Shown here: piece by piece, positions 15,261 through 25,044 of the stretch
How positions within the stretch are numbered: position 1 is the stretch's first letter
Layout: each line of letters opens with the position of its first letter
From: Silicimonas sp.
Lineage (GTDB): Bacteria > Pseudomonadota > Alphaproteobacteria > Rhodobacterales > Rhodobacteraceae
NCBI GenBank assembly: GCA_022826205.1
Contig: JAJDVJ010000002.1
Coordinates: 1-64,000, forward strand
Direction: 5' to 3'
DNA: 64,000 nucleotides
The notes under the pieces: generated by a model
Databases searched by the model: none
The model's input: only the letters and a program-made list of their open reading frames with translations
Told to the model about the DNA's origin: nothing
Program-made: the position numbers and the translations under genes

Positions 15261-15296
15261 TGGAAGCACGCGCACCACTGATGCGGGCCTACACCT

Positions 15297-17870
15297 TCAA
15301 TATAGCCCACCCGCCGAAATCTCGCTTTCCGTTGCCTGGGCTGGTACGTCCGGGTCAGGAGGCGCTTCGTTCCCGACCTCCAGGAACGTAGGATCCTGCA
15401 CGTCTTCGACGTCCTCCAGGTCGTCCAGGTTCGGCAGGCTTGCCCCCAAGGCAAATCCGCCGTCAAAGGCGACGCCAAAGACCGGCTCTTCGCCTTCGCG
15501 GAAATACTCGGCGACCACGTTGTCGCCATCCGCTTCGTCGGGAAGGCGCGCACCGTTGTGACGGTCGATGTTTATGAACTTTCCACCCGGCGGCACGACA
15601 AAGCGTCCGCCACCGTATTTCTTCACGGCTTCTTCCATGAACTTCTGGAAGACCGGTGCGCACATCCTGCCGCCTGACGCGCTGCGACCAAGCGGTTCTG
15701 GCTGGTCGTAGCCGATGTAACATCCTGCTGCGATGGTTGACGTAAAGCCTATGAACCAGACGTCGCGCGCTTCGTTCGTCGTGCCCGTCTTGCCCGCGAC
15801 TGGAACGTCAAGGTTGATCGCGCCAGCGGCGGTGCCGCGCTCGACCACGCCCTCCATCATGGAGGTGAGCTGGTATGCGGTGATGGGATCAAATGCGCGT
15901 TCCCGGTTGGACGTGATCGCAGGCACTTGACCCTCCGGAAGCTCTCTCAGGCCGCATTCCACGCAGTTTCTGCGGTCGTGTCGATAAATCGTCGTGCCCC
16001 AACGGTCCTGAACCCTGTCGACGAGCGTGGGGATCACCCTTTCGCCCCCATTTGCGAACATCGAATAGGCCGAAACCATTCGATAGAGCGTGGTCTCCTT
16101 AGCCCCAAGGGAATTCGCCAGATATGGCTCCATCCGGTCGTATACACCGGATCGTTCCGCGTAGCCCGCAACCACAGGCATTCCCACCTCCTGAGCCAGG
16201 CGCACCGTCATCAGGTTGCGGGACCGCTCAATAGCCGTTCTCAAAGGTGCCGGTCCATAGAACTTGTCCGTTGCGTTCTTGGGACTCCAGACAGTCTCGT
16301 CTGCCATCTCCACCTCGATCGGAGCATCGATGATGATCGTCGCGGGCGTGAATCCGGAATCGAGAGCCGCGGCATACACGAAGGGCTTGAACGAGGAACC
16401 GGGCTGCCGAAGGCCCTGGGTCGCGCGGTTGAAATTTGACTCCTGATAGGAAAAACCTCCCTGCATCGCGAGCACCCGACCAGTGTTCACGTCCATTGCC
16501 ATGAAGGCACCCTGCACGCCCGGAACCTGCCGCAGCGAAAAATCGGGACCGGATGACGTGTCGCCATCGTGCCGCACATAGATCACGTCACCAACGTTCA
16601 GGACGTCACCGGGCACACTCGCCTGCCTGATCCATTCGACGTCCTCGGGCGTCAGCAGGAATTCGTCTTCGTCTCCTTCCAGCCTCTCGATGCCAATGCG
16701 GGCCGCATTGCCTTCAATCCCGAGCACCACGGCAGGCGACCAGCCTTCCACGTCTCGGGCAAGCTTCGGAATCTCCGCCAAGGCCGCCCGCCAGTCGGAT
16801 TCCAGTTCCTCGGTCTCGATCGTGGCGGCGGGCCCGCGCCACCTGCCCCGCCCCCGGTCGTATTCTTCCAAGGCATGCCGAAGCGCCCGCGCCGCAATCC
16901 TTTGCATTTCCGGGTCGACGGTCGCGCGAATCGTGAGGCCCGCCGACTTGAATCCGTCATCACCGAAATCCCGGCTGAGCTGCCGCCTGATCTCCTCGGT
17001 GAAGTAGTCTCGCGACGGAAGCCTTGTCGCGAAGGATTCCCTGTCCCCTGCCTGGACGGTCAGCAACGGAGCAGCCACAGCGGCTTCGTATGCGTCCTTT
17101 TCCAGATGCCCGTTCTGCCACATCTCCCGGAGCACAAAATTTCGCCGCGCTATTGCGCGTTCGGTCTCGCGAACCGGATGATAGGTCGACGGCGCCTTTG
17201 GCAGTGCAGCCAAGTAGGCGGCGTCCTGGGCCTCCAGTTCTGTCAGTGTCTTGTTGAAGTAGGTTTGGGCGGCAGCGGCCACGCCATACGCATTTTGACC
17301 AAGGAAAATCTCGTTGAGATAGATTTCCAGGATTTTTTCGCGACCAATCCTGGCAACCATGCGATTGGCCTGGATCAGTTCCTTTATCTTCCGCTCGATC
17401 GCACGCTCACTTCCAAAATAGATGATCTTGGCCACCTGTTGCGGGATGGTCGAGGCTCCCCTGAGTGACTGACCCCTTGACTTAACTGCTTCGTAGAGAG
17501 CGGCGGCGATCCCCCGGACGTCGAACCCCGCATGCTCGTAGAAGTTCTTGTCCTCTGCAGACATGAAGGCCTGCTTCACAAGATCTGGAATCTCGTCAAA
17601 GGGAATGTAGATGCGCCGTTGCTGGGCGTACTCGTCGATGATCCGTCCTTCCGGCGAATAGATCCTGGTCAGGGTTGGTGGCTGATAGTTCGCGAGAGAG
17701 GAAACGTCCGGCAGCCCCTTTTCGTGGGCAGCGAACACCATCCAGACCAACAGCGAAAACGCCAGCAGACCGAGCGTCAGAAAGCTGAATGCCGCGCCTG
17801 CAAACAAGAGGATGAACCGGATCACGCCCCTTCCCGCCACTGTCTGGATCAATCTATATGATGCCTTCAT
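15297..17870 (-). CDS. mrcA: penicillin-binding protein 1A (bifunctional class A PBP)
   Basis: The 857-residue inner-membrane enzyme polymerises and crosslinks peptidoglycan. TM about 18-48. The GT51 transglycosylase domain includes AFMSAEDKNFYEHAGFD with catalytic E106 and RGASTIPQQVAK. An inserted OB-like region lies about 370-450. The transpeptidase has the SxxK motif at S492 (PGSSFKPF), then SRN in ERSRNLMTVR, and KTGTT. The tail is acidic. The start at 17870 (MKASYRLIQTVAGRG) places the membrane anchor correctly; a longer frame upstream is not credible. The usual neighbour in relatives, as I recall, is an amidase gene upstream; here an aminotransferase gene occupies that side. Confidence 0.94.
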   Translation of the reverse strand: MKASYRLIQTVAGRGVIRFILLFAGAAFSFLTLGLLAFSLLVWMVFAAHEKGLPDVSSLANYQPPTLTRIYSPEGRIIDEYAQQRRIYIPFDEIPDLVKQAFMSAEDKNFYEHAGFDVRGIAAALYEAVKSRGQSLRGASTIPQQVAKIIYFGSERAIERKIKELIQANRMVARIGREKILEIYLNEIFLGQNAYGVAAAAQTYFNKTLTELEAQDAAYLAALPKAPSTYHPVRETERAIARRNFVLREMWQNGHLEKDAYEAAVAAPLLTVQAGDRESFATRLPSRDYFTEEIRRQLSRDFGDDGFKSAGLTIRATVDPEMQRIAARALRHALEEYDRGRGRWRGPAATIETEELESDWRAALAEIPKLARDVEGWSPAVVLGIEGNAARIGIERLEGDEDEFLLTPEDVEWIRQASVPGDVLNVGDVIYVRHDGDTSSGPDFSLRQVPGVQGAFMAMDVNTGRVLAMQGGFSYQESNFNRATQGLRQPGSSFKPFVYAAALDSGFTPATIIIDAPIEVEMADETVWSPKNATDKFYGPAPLRTAIERSRNLMTVRLAQEVGMPVVAGYAERSGVYDRMEPYLANSLGAKETTLYRMVSAYSMFANGGERVIPTLVDRVQDRWGTTIYRHDRRNCVECGLRELPEGQVPAITSNRERAFDPITAYQLTSMMEGVVERGTAAGAINLDVPVAGKTGTTNEARDVWFIGFTSTIAAGCYIGYDQPEPLGRSASGGRMCAPVFQKFMEEAVKKYGGGRFVVPPGGKFINIDRHNGARLPDEADGDNVVAEYFREGEEPVFGVAFDGGFALGASLPNLDDLEDVEDVQDPTFLEVGNEAPPDPDVPAQATESEISAGGLY

Positions 17871-18006
17871 CGACGAAAAAAAAGGCCTGGACCGGGATTT
17901 CTGGGCTCGCTGTGACTTCGGTGACTGCGACCGCGTTGCTCTCAAGCCGGTTTCATCCATCCCGCCAACCCCGGCCTGCGAGTTGGGCTGCAACGGCGGT
18001 TCGACC

Positions 18007-19158
18007 CTACGCGGCGGCATCGCGGGCCTCCATGAAGCGGTAGAGGCGCACGAGCCCCTCCTCGATGTCAGGAGTCGAGCGCGCGTAGGAGAACCTGATC
18101 GTGTGTCCCCCCCTCGCCTTGTCGAAGTCCACGCCGGGGGTGACCGCGACGCCCGCCTGATCCAGGATCTCTCTCGCGAACACTCGGCTGTCATCGGTGA
18201 ATCGCGCAACATCGGCATAAACGTAGAAGGCGCCGTCTGGTGGAGCGATCCTGTCAAACCCGCAATCTGCCAGGCCCTTGATCATCAGGTCACGGTTGAC
18301 CCGATAGGTTGCCACATTCCGTTCGAGCTCGTCGTCGCAATCCATCGCCGCAAGGGCGGCAACCTGACTTGCATGCGGGGCACAGATGAACATGTTCTGG
18401 GCAAGGCGTTCGATCGTGCGCACATGCGCCTCAGGGACGATCATCCAACCGACCCGCCAGCCCGTCATGGAGAAATACTTGGAAAAGGAATTGATGACAT
18501 AGACATCGTCCGAGACTTCAAGTGCAGTGACTGCCGGACGCTCGTATTCGAGCCCGTGATAGATCTCGTCGGAGATGAAATGGGCATTCCGTTCGACCGC
18601 CGCATCTATCAGCGCCGCCAATGCCGGTCTGTCCAGCATCGTCCCCGTCGGATTTGCCGGCGACGCAACGATCAGGCCCCTGATGTCGTCCGGCAGCAGA
18701 TGCGGCACGGGTTGGTACCGATCCTCGGCACGAGTTTCGACATCGGCCGGAACCAGGCTGAGTGCGCGAAGGATCTGGCGGTACGAAGGATATCCGGGAG
18801 CACCGAGCGCCACGCGTTCGCCTGCCTCGAAGAGCGCAGTGAAAGCCAGCAGGAATGCGCCGGACGACCCAGCCGTGACAATGACTCGCTCCGGTGACAG
18901 GTCGACACCGTATCGGAACCGGTAGAGCGTGGCGATCTTCTCCCTCAGCGCAGGAATGCCCAGCGCCAGAGTGTATCCAAGCGCGCTCCTATCCATGGTT
19001 TCCGCAAGCGCTTGCCGAGCTCTCACTGGCGCGGGGGTGCCAGGCTGCCCAACCTCCATGTGTATAATGTGCCGACCCTCAGCCTCGGCCCGCGCTGCCG
19101 CATCCATGACGTCCATGACAATGAACGGGTCTATTTCGGACCGGCGGGAAAGGCGCAT
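18007..19158 (-). CDS. class I/II PLP-dependent aminotransferase
   Basis: The 383-residue cytoplasmic enzyme has fold type I aminotransferase motifs: VIVTAGSSGAFLLAFTALF, SPANPTGTML, FISDEIYHGLEY, and the PLP lysine in NSFSKYFSMTGWRVGW. The late Arg is in TIRFSYARS. The sequence is close in pattern to aspartate/alanine-type aminotransferases; the substrate is not resolved. The start is placed at MRLSRRSEIDPFIVMDVM, the usual N terminus for this group, rather than 18 codons upstream. It lies 136 bp upstream of mrcA on the same strand and may be cotranscribed. Confidence 0.85.
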   Translation of the reverse strand: MRLSRRSEIDPFIVMDVMDAAARAEAEGRHIIHMEVGQPGTPAPVRARQALAETMDRSALGYTLALGIPALREKIATLYRFRYGVDLSPERVIVTAGSSGAFLLAFTALFEAGERVALGAPGYPSYRQILRALSLVPADVETRAEDRYQPVPHLLPDDIRGLIVASPANPTGTMLDRPALAALIDAAVERNAHFISDEIYHGLEYERPAVTALEVSDDVYVINSFSKYFSMTGWRVGWMIVPEAHVRTIERLAQNMFICAPHASQVAALAAMDCDDELERNVATYRVNRDLMIKGLADCGFDRIAPPDGAFYVYADVARFTDDSRVFAREILDQAGVAVTPGVDFDKARGGHTIRFSYARSTPDIEEGLVRLYRFMEARDAAA

Positions 19159-19615
19159 GAGAATGTCCTCGGTGCTGAAATGTCCTCTGCCAAAGTTGCA
19201 GGACCGCGTCAATCAAGGCATGCATCAAGACATGGATACATGCCTGGAAATTGGAGTCCGGGCGACGCATTGGGCTGGCGTTATGGTTGTCCTTCCACTT
19301 ACCTTCCGGCAGGGGCCGCACAGGCCGGCGACCTGACAGAGTGTCTGGCAAGGGTGCTGGATCCGCCTGCACGAATTCGTGGCGACAGGCAGCGTCGATT
19401 GACACGCGGGCGGCGGCGAACCAACCGATTTTTGATCAGATCCCGATCACGGCGCTGTAGATCAAGTGCGATCGGCTTCCAGAATCTGGTCGCCACGATC
19501 ACGAGCGTTCCCCGGCCGCGCGCACCCAAATCGACCGGTCACGACAACGAGCCCTCCAGTTCCGTCCAGGGATCGCCGCCTGGCTGGAGGAAAACGCTCC
19601 GCGTGCCACAGCCCT
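19159..19615. other. 457-bp stretch without a recognisable gene
   Basis: All frames are short or have the arginine-rich composition of chance GC-rich frames. It presumably holds the promoter of the aminotransferase gene on the left and the 3' region of the small secreted-protein gene on the right. No hairpin with a T-run was found. Confidence 0.5.
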
Positions 19616-19924
19616 TTATTGTGTCAACACGCAAACAATTGGAATGTTCGGCACCGTGCGATCCGGCGACTGCCCTGCAACTTCCGCGATCAGGGCCTCC
19701 CTACGCTTGGCCTGTGCGGTGGGTTGATCGAGACTGAAGCAAAGATAGAGGGCATCGCCATCCGTCATCCCAAAACTTGCCTTTAGGGCGGAAGAGACCG
19801 CGAACGGCACGAATCCACGTTTGGCCAGGTCACTCGAAAAGACATACTCGCTTTCGCTGATCTCGAAGGCAGAAGCCGACAACGGCAAGACCGCAACCAA
19901 AAAAGACCAGACAAGGCGCTTCAT
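19616..19924 (-). CDS. small secreted hypothetical protein
   Basis: The 102-residue protein has a clean Sec signal peptide (MKRLVWSFLVAVLPLSASA, cleavage after ASA) and a mature part of about 83 residues with one or two cysteines and no known motif. GGAG lies about ten bases before the ATG. A typical signal peptide plus a ribosome binding site support it as real. It is flanked by non-coding stretches on both sides. Periplasmic location is predicted; the function is unrecognised. Confidence 0.6.
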   Translation of the reverse strand: MKRLVWSFLVAVLPLSASAFEISESEYVFSSDLAKRGFVPFAVSSALKASFGMTDGDALYLCFSLDQPTAQAKRREALIAEVAGQSPDRTVPNIPIVCVLTQ

Positions 19925-20242
19925 ATTTCAAGGTCTCCAGATTTCCGATCAAGGCTTGCGCGACATTGCAAGTGATCAATATCGTCGAAAGCAGCTATTT
20001 CAGGAACGCAACTTGGGCAAGCCTGAACGATGCTGGGTGCGCATGGCCTGGCGGAATTGTGCCTACGACGTCGTCGGCGTCGTGCGGCTGACAGGTCTTT
20101 TCTCTGAATTGCGCTAACGCTCGTTGCCCGTCGATCCCTCACGTGGCCGGCGAGACCGCCATTGGTCTACACGAATTGGTGAAGCCCTTGCGTTCGAGCC
20201 GCATTCTGCAGATGCTCCGACAGCAAGTTTTGGAGATCGCCA
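19925..20242. other. 318-bp divergent spacer between small secreted protein and DsbA-like gene
   Basis: No gene is recognisable. Both flanking genes read outward, so two promoters should lie here, but no consensus pair stands out. A short plus-strand frame ends near 20117 without family features. Confidence 0.45.
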
Positions 20243-20995
20243 ATGCAATTCAAGGTCTTGGGCATACTGTTCCTGACTCTTGCAGCGCCGATGGCAGCTG
20301 CATTCGACATCGAATCCATGTCGGAGGACGAACGCGCGGCATTTCGGTCCGAAATCCGCGACTACCTGCTCGAATACCCGGAGGTCCTTATGGAAGCCAT
20401 CTCGGTCCTCGAGGAACGCCGTGAGCGGGATGCCGTGGCGCAGGACAGCGAAGCGATCAAGCGCCTCCATGACAGCATTTTCGACGACGGCTTCAGCTAC
20501 GTTGGTGGCAATCCGGATGGCGACGTCACGCTGGTCGAATTCCTGGATTACCGATGCGGCTTCTGCAAGCGCGCATTCCCAACGGTGGAAGAACTGGTCG
20601 CAAGCGACGGCAACATTCGGTACATCGTCAAGGAGTTTCCCATTCTCGGTGACCAGTCGACCTTGGCCGCGCAATACGCAATTGCTGCCAAGTTCGTCGC
20701 CGGTGACGCTGACTACAAGCGCGTTCACAACACGCTAATGCAGCATGACGGCGCGGTGACAGACGGCTTCCTCGTCCGGACTTCCCGCGAGCTCGGGCTT
20801 GACCATGACGCAATCGTGGAAGCAATGGACAGCGAAGATGTTGCATTGGCAATTGGAAAGACCCACGCGCTGGCCCGAGCGCTGAATGTCCAGGGAACTC
20901 CCGGATTTATCCTGGGAGACATCATCTTGCGCGGTCTTCTGGAACTCGAGCAGATGCGCGAGATCGTGGCCGACATCCGAGCGAGCCGGGGATAG
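20243..20995 (+). CDS. DsbA-family thiol:disulfide oxidoreductase
   Basis: The 250-residue periplasmic protein has a Sec signal (MQFKVLGILFLTLAAPMAAA), then a helical N-terminal segment (EIRDYLLEYPEVLMEAISVL, about 38-57) like that of ScsC/BdbD-type proteins. A thioredoxin fold follows with the CGFC active site at C105/C108 and the cis-Pro loop VQGTPGF. It oxidises or isomerises disulfides of exported proteins. GGAG before the ATG supports the start. The N-terminal helix suggests possible oligomerisation, as in ScsC, in which case it would be an isomerase rather than a plain oxidase. Confidence 0.88.
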   Translation: MQFKVLGILFLTLAAPMAAAFDIESMSEDERAAFRSEIRDYLLEYPEVLMEAISVLEERRERDAVAQDSEAIKRLHDSIFDDGFSYVGGNPDGDVTLVEFLDYRCGFCKRAFPTVEELVASDGNIRYIVKEFPILGDQSTLAAQYAIAAKFVAGDADYKRVHNTLMQHDGAVTDGFLVRTSRELGLDHDAIVEAMDSEDVALAIGKTHALARALNVQGTPGFILGDIILRGLLELEQMREIVADIRASRG

Positions 20996-21057
20996 AACGG
21001 GCGGAACAAGGAGGCAAGCGCTCCACGCAGAAGGTAGGCAGTTCAAGACACAGCTGA

Positions 21058-22167
21058 CTACGAGGCGGCTTCGATCTCCGTTGCGCGCCTCTCAACCTGA
21101 TCGACGATATGGTCGATCATCTCTTCATTCGACATCTTGTGAGCCTGCTTTCCCGCCAAGTAGACCATTCCTGATCCGGCACCGCCGCCCGTGAATCCAA
21201 CATCCGTCATCAGCGCCTCACCGGGACCATTCACGACGCAGCCGATGATCGAAAGGCTCATTGGCGTCTTCACGTGTTCAAGTCTTCTCTCAAGGACTTC
21301 AACGGTCCGGATGACATCAAAGCCCTGACGCGCACAAGAAGGGCAGGCAATGATGTTGACGCCTCTATGCCTCAGTCCAAGCGACTTCAGGATTTCGCTT
21401 CCGGCCTTCACCTCCTCGACCGGGTCGGCGCTCAGCGACACCCGGATCGTGTCGCCGATGCCCATCCAGAGCAAGTTCCCTAGACCTATCGCCGACTTGA
21501 TCGTGCCGGGTACACGTCCGCCCGCCTCGGTGATGCCGAGATGGATTGGTGCGTCCGTAGCCTCGGCCAATGATTGGTAGGCTGCGGCCGCAAGAAACAC
21601 GTCAGACGCCTTGCAACTGATCTTGAACTCGAGGAAGTCGTTGTCTTCCAGGATCCTGATGTGGTTCAGCCCGCTTTCCACCATCGCCTCGGGACAAGGT
21701 TCGGCGTACTTTTCGAGCAGGTGCTTCTCGAGACTGCCCGCGTTCACGCCGATCCGGATCGAGCAGCCATGCTCCTTGGCAGCACGGATGACTTCACGAA
21801 CGCGATCCTCAGAACCTATGTTGCCTGGATTGATGCGAAGGCATGCAGCGCCGGCCTCTGCGGCCTCGATCGCGCGCTTGTAGTGAAAATGAATGTCGGC
21901 AACGATCGGGACCGGACTTTCCGCGACAATCTCCCTTAGCGCTCGAGAACTCGGTTCGTCCGGGACCGAAACGCGCACGATGTCGGCGCCTGCCTCCGCG
22001 GTTGCCTGGACTTGCGCAACGGTCGCGGCAACATCCGTGGTGTCAGTGTTCGTCATCGTCTGAACGGTGATCGGCGCATCACCTCCAACCGGCACGGAAC
22101 CCACATGGATTTGCCGTGACTTCCTGCGATAGATGTTGCGCCACGGACGAACGCTGTTCAGCGACAT
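21058..22167 (-). CDS. ispG: 4-hydroxy-3-methylbut-2-enyl diphosphate synthase (flavodoxin/ferredoxin)
   Basis: The 369-residue enzyme of the MEP isoprenoid pathway reduces the cyclic diphosphate MEcPP to HMBPP. The N-terminal TIM barrel includes [11 protein letters not shown] and RINPGNIG. The C-terminal [4Fe-4S] domain has ligands C275 and C278 (CPSCARQ), C310 and E317 (GCVVNGPGE). Length matches the short bacterial form. It is followed upstream on the same strand by the RodZ-like gene, 58 bp away, the same pairing as rodZ-ispG in enterobacteria. Confidence 0.96.
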   Translation of the reverse strand: MSLNSVRPWRNIYRRKSRQIHVGSVPVGGDAPITVQTMTNTDTTDVAATVAQVQATAEAGADIVRVSVPDEPSSRALREIVAESPVPIVADIHFHYKRAIEAAEAGAACLRINPGNIGSEDRVREVIRAAKEHGCSIRIGVNAGSLEKHLLEKYAEPCPEAMVESGLNHIRILEDNDFLEFKISCKASDVFLAAAAYQSLAEATDAPIHLGITEAGGRVPGTIKSAIGLGNLLWMGIGDTIRVSLSADPVEEVKAGSEILKSLGLRHRGVNIIACPSCARQGFDVIRTVEVLERRLEHVKTPMSLSIIGCVVNGPGEALMTDVGFTGGGAGSGMVYLAGKQAHKMSNEEMIDHIVDQVERRATEIEAAS

Positions 22168-22225
22168 GTCAGGAATTCTCCCACTACACGAACACGTTTA
22201 CGGGCGGACCGGCACTCGAATGCCA

Positions 22226-23515
22226 TCATTCGCCGCCCGCGGCCTCGGCCACCGATATGTAGCGGGCCAATTCTGAATCCGACGTAACGTCGGCCGCACC
22301 ATACTTCTCGACAAGCGCTTCGGGGGACAACTCAATGTCGCGCACCACGGACTGTCCGTTGCCAGCAGGGCCGTGTAGCTGACCATTCACCTCGAAGTAG
22401 AGCGACCCGGCATTGCCGGCCCGCAGACGCGCCGGCTCATCCGTAAGGGGAACGTCAAACTTCTCGCCGGCATCAAGGATCTTCTCGAGTATCACCGTTC
22501 CGTCTGGTCCGCGAACGCGCACCCAGCACGGGCGCACTGCAAGAAGTTCAACGGAGGGCGCACTCGGCTCAGCTGCCGGAACAACCGGAACTGCTTCCTG
22601 AACCCTTGGAAAGTAGGTCATTGGGTCGGCGTGCGGCAGATCGAATTCGACTTCCATGCCCGCAAAAGTCGAATGGCTGTACGGCGCCGTTGCAGCGGAC
22701 ACGCCTCGCACTCCTGATTCCGGAGCCAATGCTCCGAACGTGTCTGGATCAATTGAGGCGATCGGGCCGTCCCGCGCAACGATCGCGGGAACTTCCGCCA
22801 CTTCCGGCCGGGAAAACCCGTTGATCCTGCCCGACACGGCGACAGCCGCAACGCCTTCCTGCCCCGCCTCGTCCTCGTCGAGAGGAAATGCGGAATTGAC
22901 CGGATCAAGGTCAATGATGACCTGCGGTGTCTGGTCAACTGGCGCGAGACGCACCTTCTGGACCTCCTGCAGGACGATCCAGCCACCGTAACCGATACCG
23001 GCGAGAAGCGCGAGCAACGCGGCAATTGACCCCAATGCCCTGGGCTCAAGGCTCGACAGCGACGTATCCCGGTCCACCAAGTATCCGAAGTAACGGCTTG
23101 CGATCGGATGCCTGGCGGTCGGCGCCTGCCCGGCAGGTGCGCTCAACTCGTCTTTCCTGACGGAATGCTGCAAGTGCTGCCGCATCTGCGAGCTTTGGCC
23201 AATCGAAAGGGAAAACCCGCTTTCCTTGCAGAAGGTCTGGAACGCCCAGTCCGGATCAACGCCCAGGTAGCCTGCGTATGAGCGAACATAACCCGCGACA
23301 AAGCTCGGCACGTCAAATACCGACGAGTCCGCCGCCTCTATCGCGGAGATGTACTCCGCCTTGATCCTTAGTTCATTCTGGACGTCGAGCAGCGACTTTC
23401 CCCTGGTCGCTCTCTCGCCCCGCAAAATGTCGCCAAGACGCGTTTCGAAATCGTCAAAACCCCTGAGCTTCGACGGGCGTGCAGCGTCGGCTGATACCTG
23501 CATCTCCGCGATCAT
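22226..23515 (-). CDS. rodZ: RodZ-like membrane protein (HTH_25 plus DUF4115)
   Basis: This is a 429-residue bitopic protein. A cytoplasmic helix-turn-helix domain spans about 22-85 (LGDILRGERATRGKSLLDVQNELRIK read as the start of the helix bundle), with one TM about 161-183. A long low-complexity periplasmic linker leads to a C-terminal beta domain (about 325-405) containing PCWVRVRGPDGTVILEKIL and the final AGNAGSLYFEVNG, typical of DUF4115. In E. coli RodZ anchors MreB and shapes the cell; the same role is inferred here from architecture and from the neighbouring ispG. An alternative ATG lies four codons downstream. Confidence 0.8.
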   Translation of the reverse strand: MIAEMQVSADAARPSKLRGFDDFETRLGDILRGERATRGKSLLDVQNELRIKAEYISAIEAADSSVFDVPSFVAGYVRSYAGYLGVDPDWAFQTFCKESGFSLSIGQSSQMRQHLQHSVRKDELSAPAGQAPTARHPIASRYFGYLVDRDTSLSSLEPRALGSIAALLALLAGIGYGGWIVLQEVQKVRLAPVDQTPQVIIDLDPVNSAFPLDEDEAGQEGVAAVAVSGRINGFSRPEVAEVPAIVARDGPIASIDPDTFGALAPESGVRGVSAATAPYSHSTFAGMEVEFDLPHADPMTYFPRVQEAVPVVPAAEPSAPSVELLAVRPCWVRVRGPDGTVILEKILDAGEKFDVPLTDEPARLRAGNAGSLYFEVNGQLHGPAGNGQSVVRDIELSPEALVEKYGAADVTSDSELARYISVAEAAGGE

Positions 23516-23631
23516 GCGCTGTCCGGACGTAACTGTCTTCCTTAAACATAATGCAACACGGCGAATTTACCAAGATTGCAGTGTGTCTACAACTGCCAAA
23601 CACACGACCAAGGCGTCATCGCCCACTGTAA

Positions 23632-24855
23632 CTACGCCGACAGTTCGGATCGATTGAGTTCGCAATGGGACCAAAGCGTGTCCATCGCCTTGATCAGGTG
23701 CTCCATGTCATCCTGGCCATGCACGGGCGAAGGAGTGAAGCGCAACCGTTCCGTACCTCGCGGCACGGTCGGGTAATTTATGGGCTGAACGTAGATCCCA
23801 TGATCTTCGAGCAACATGTCGGAAAGAAGCTTGGTATGCACGGGATCCCCGACGATGACAGGCACGATATGGCTGCCATGGTCGATGAGCGGCAGGCCAA
23901 GCGCCTTGAGCCGGGTCTTCAGGACACTTGCCTGCACTTGAAGCCTGTCCCGCCTGGGCTGATCCGACTTCAGGATCCGGACCGACGCCGTGGCCCCGGC
24001 CGCAATGGCCGGTGCGAGCGACGTAGTGAAGATGAACCCCGGCGCGTAGGACCTGAGCGCGTCGCACATCTTGGCGCTTGCGGCCACATAGCCGCCCATG
24101 ACACCGAAGGCTTTCGCGAGCGTGCCATTGATGATGTCCACCCTGTGGGCCTGCCAGTCCCGTTGGGCCACCCCGCTGCCGCGCTGTCCGTACATGCCCA
24201 CCGCATGGACTTCGTCCACATAGGTGATTGCATCGAATTCTTCGGCCAGATCGCAGATTCCCTCGATCGGGCCGAAATCCCCGTCCATCGAATACAACGA
24301 CTCGATCGCGATGAGCTTGGGTGCCGAACGGTCATCCGCTTCCAGCAACTCGCGCAAATGCGCCAGGTCGTTGTGGCGAAACACACGCTTGGATCCGCCG
24401 TTTCTGCGGATGCCCTCGATCATTGACGCGTGATTCAACTCGTCCGAATAGATGATCAGTCCCGGGAAAATCCTGGGCAGAGTGGAAAGCGTCGCGTCAT
24501 TGGCGATGTAGGCACTCGTGAACAGGAGAGCGGCCTCCTTGCCATGAAGGTCGGCCAGTTCGGCCTCCAAGCACTTGTGATAGAGGGTCGTGCCGGAGAT
24601 GTTGCGCGTCCCGCCGGAACCTGCCCCGGCTTCATCGATCGCATCATGCATGGCGGACAGCACGTCGGGATGCTGGCCCATGCCCAGATAGTCGTTGCCG
24701 CACCAGACTCTTACCGGACGCTCCGTCCCGTCAGGGCGTCGCCACGTCGCATTCGGGAACTGGCCCCGATTTCTCACGATGTCGATGAACGTCCGGTAAC
24801 GGCCCTCGTCGTGAAGCCGCCGGATCGCGTCATCAAGGCACGCGGAATAGTCCAC
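23632..24855 (-). CDS. hemA: 5-aminolevulinate synthase
   Basis: The 407-residue PLP enzyme condenses glycine and succinyl-CoA to 5-aminolevulinate, the first step of tetrapyrrole synthesis in alphaproteobacteria. It has the expected N terminus ([23 protein letters not shown]), [22 protein letters not shown] and the cofactor lysine K248 in [13 protein letters not shown]. This supplies precursor for heme and, with the cob genes in this window, for cobalamin. The 189-bp spacer to the divergent M20 gene should hold its promoter; I found no clear FNR-type site there. Confidence 0.95.
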   Translation of the reverse strand: MDYSACLDDAIRRLHDEGRYRTFIDIVRNRGQFPNATWRRPDGTERPVRVWCGNDYLGMGQHPDVLSAMHDAIDEAGAGSGGTRNISGTTLYHKCLEAELADLHGKEAALLFTSAYIANDATLSTLPRIFPGLIIYSDELNHASMIEGIRRNGGSKRVFRHNDLAHLRELLEADDRSAPKLIAIESLYSMDGDFGPIEGICDLAEEFDAITYVDEVHAVGMYGQRGSGVAQRDWQAHRVDIINGTLAKAFGVMGGYVAASAKMCDALRSYAPGFIFTTSLAPAIAAGATASVRILKSDQPRRDRLQVQASVLKTRLKALGLPLIDHGSHIVPVIVGDPVHTKLLSDMLLEDHGIYVQPINYPTVPRGTERLRFTPSPVHGQDDMEHLIKAMDTLWSHCELNRSELSA

Positions 24856-25044
24856 TTCCGTCTCCCTTTGGCGGGTTTGGTCAATTCTGCAAATACGAGT
24901 TTAGTGTCAAAGGGCACAGATAACAAATTGACGCGCCCCGAATCGCCCAAAATTGTCGCGACTGCAAGCCCCACCAGCGGTTGTAGGCTCTGGACGCCGC
25001 CTGGAACTTGGCTAACGTGGCCGCCATCAGAAATTGGAGGCCAC

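Noticed and set aside
24430..25044. N-terminal extension of the M20 peptidase by about 205 residues
   Set aside because: It is antisense to hemA, lacks similarity to M20 proteins, and a strong GGAGG precedes the ATG at 25045.
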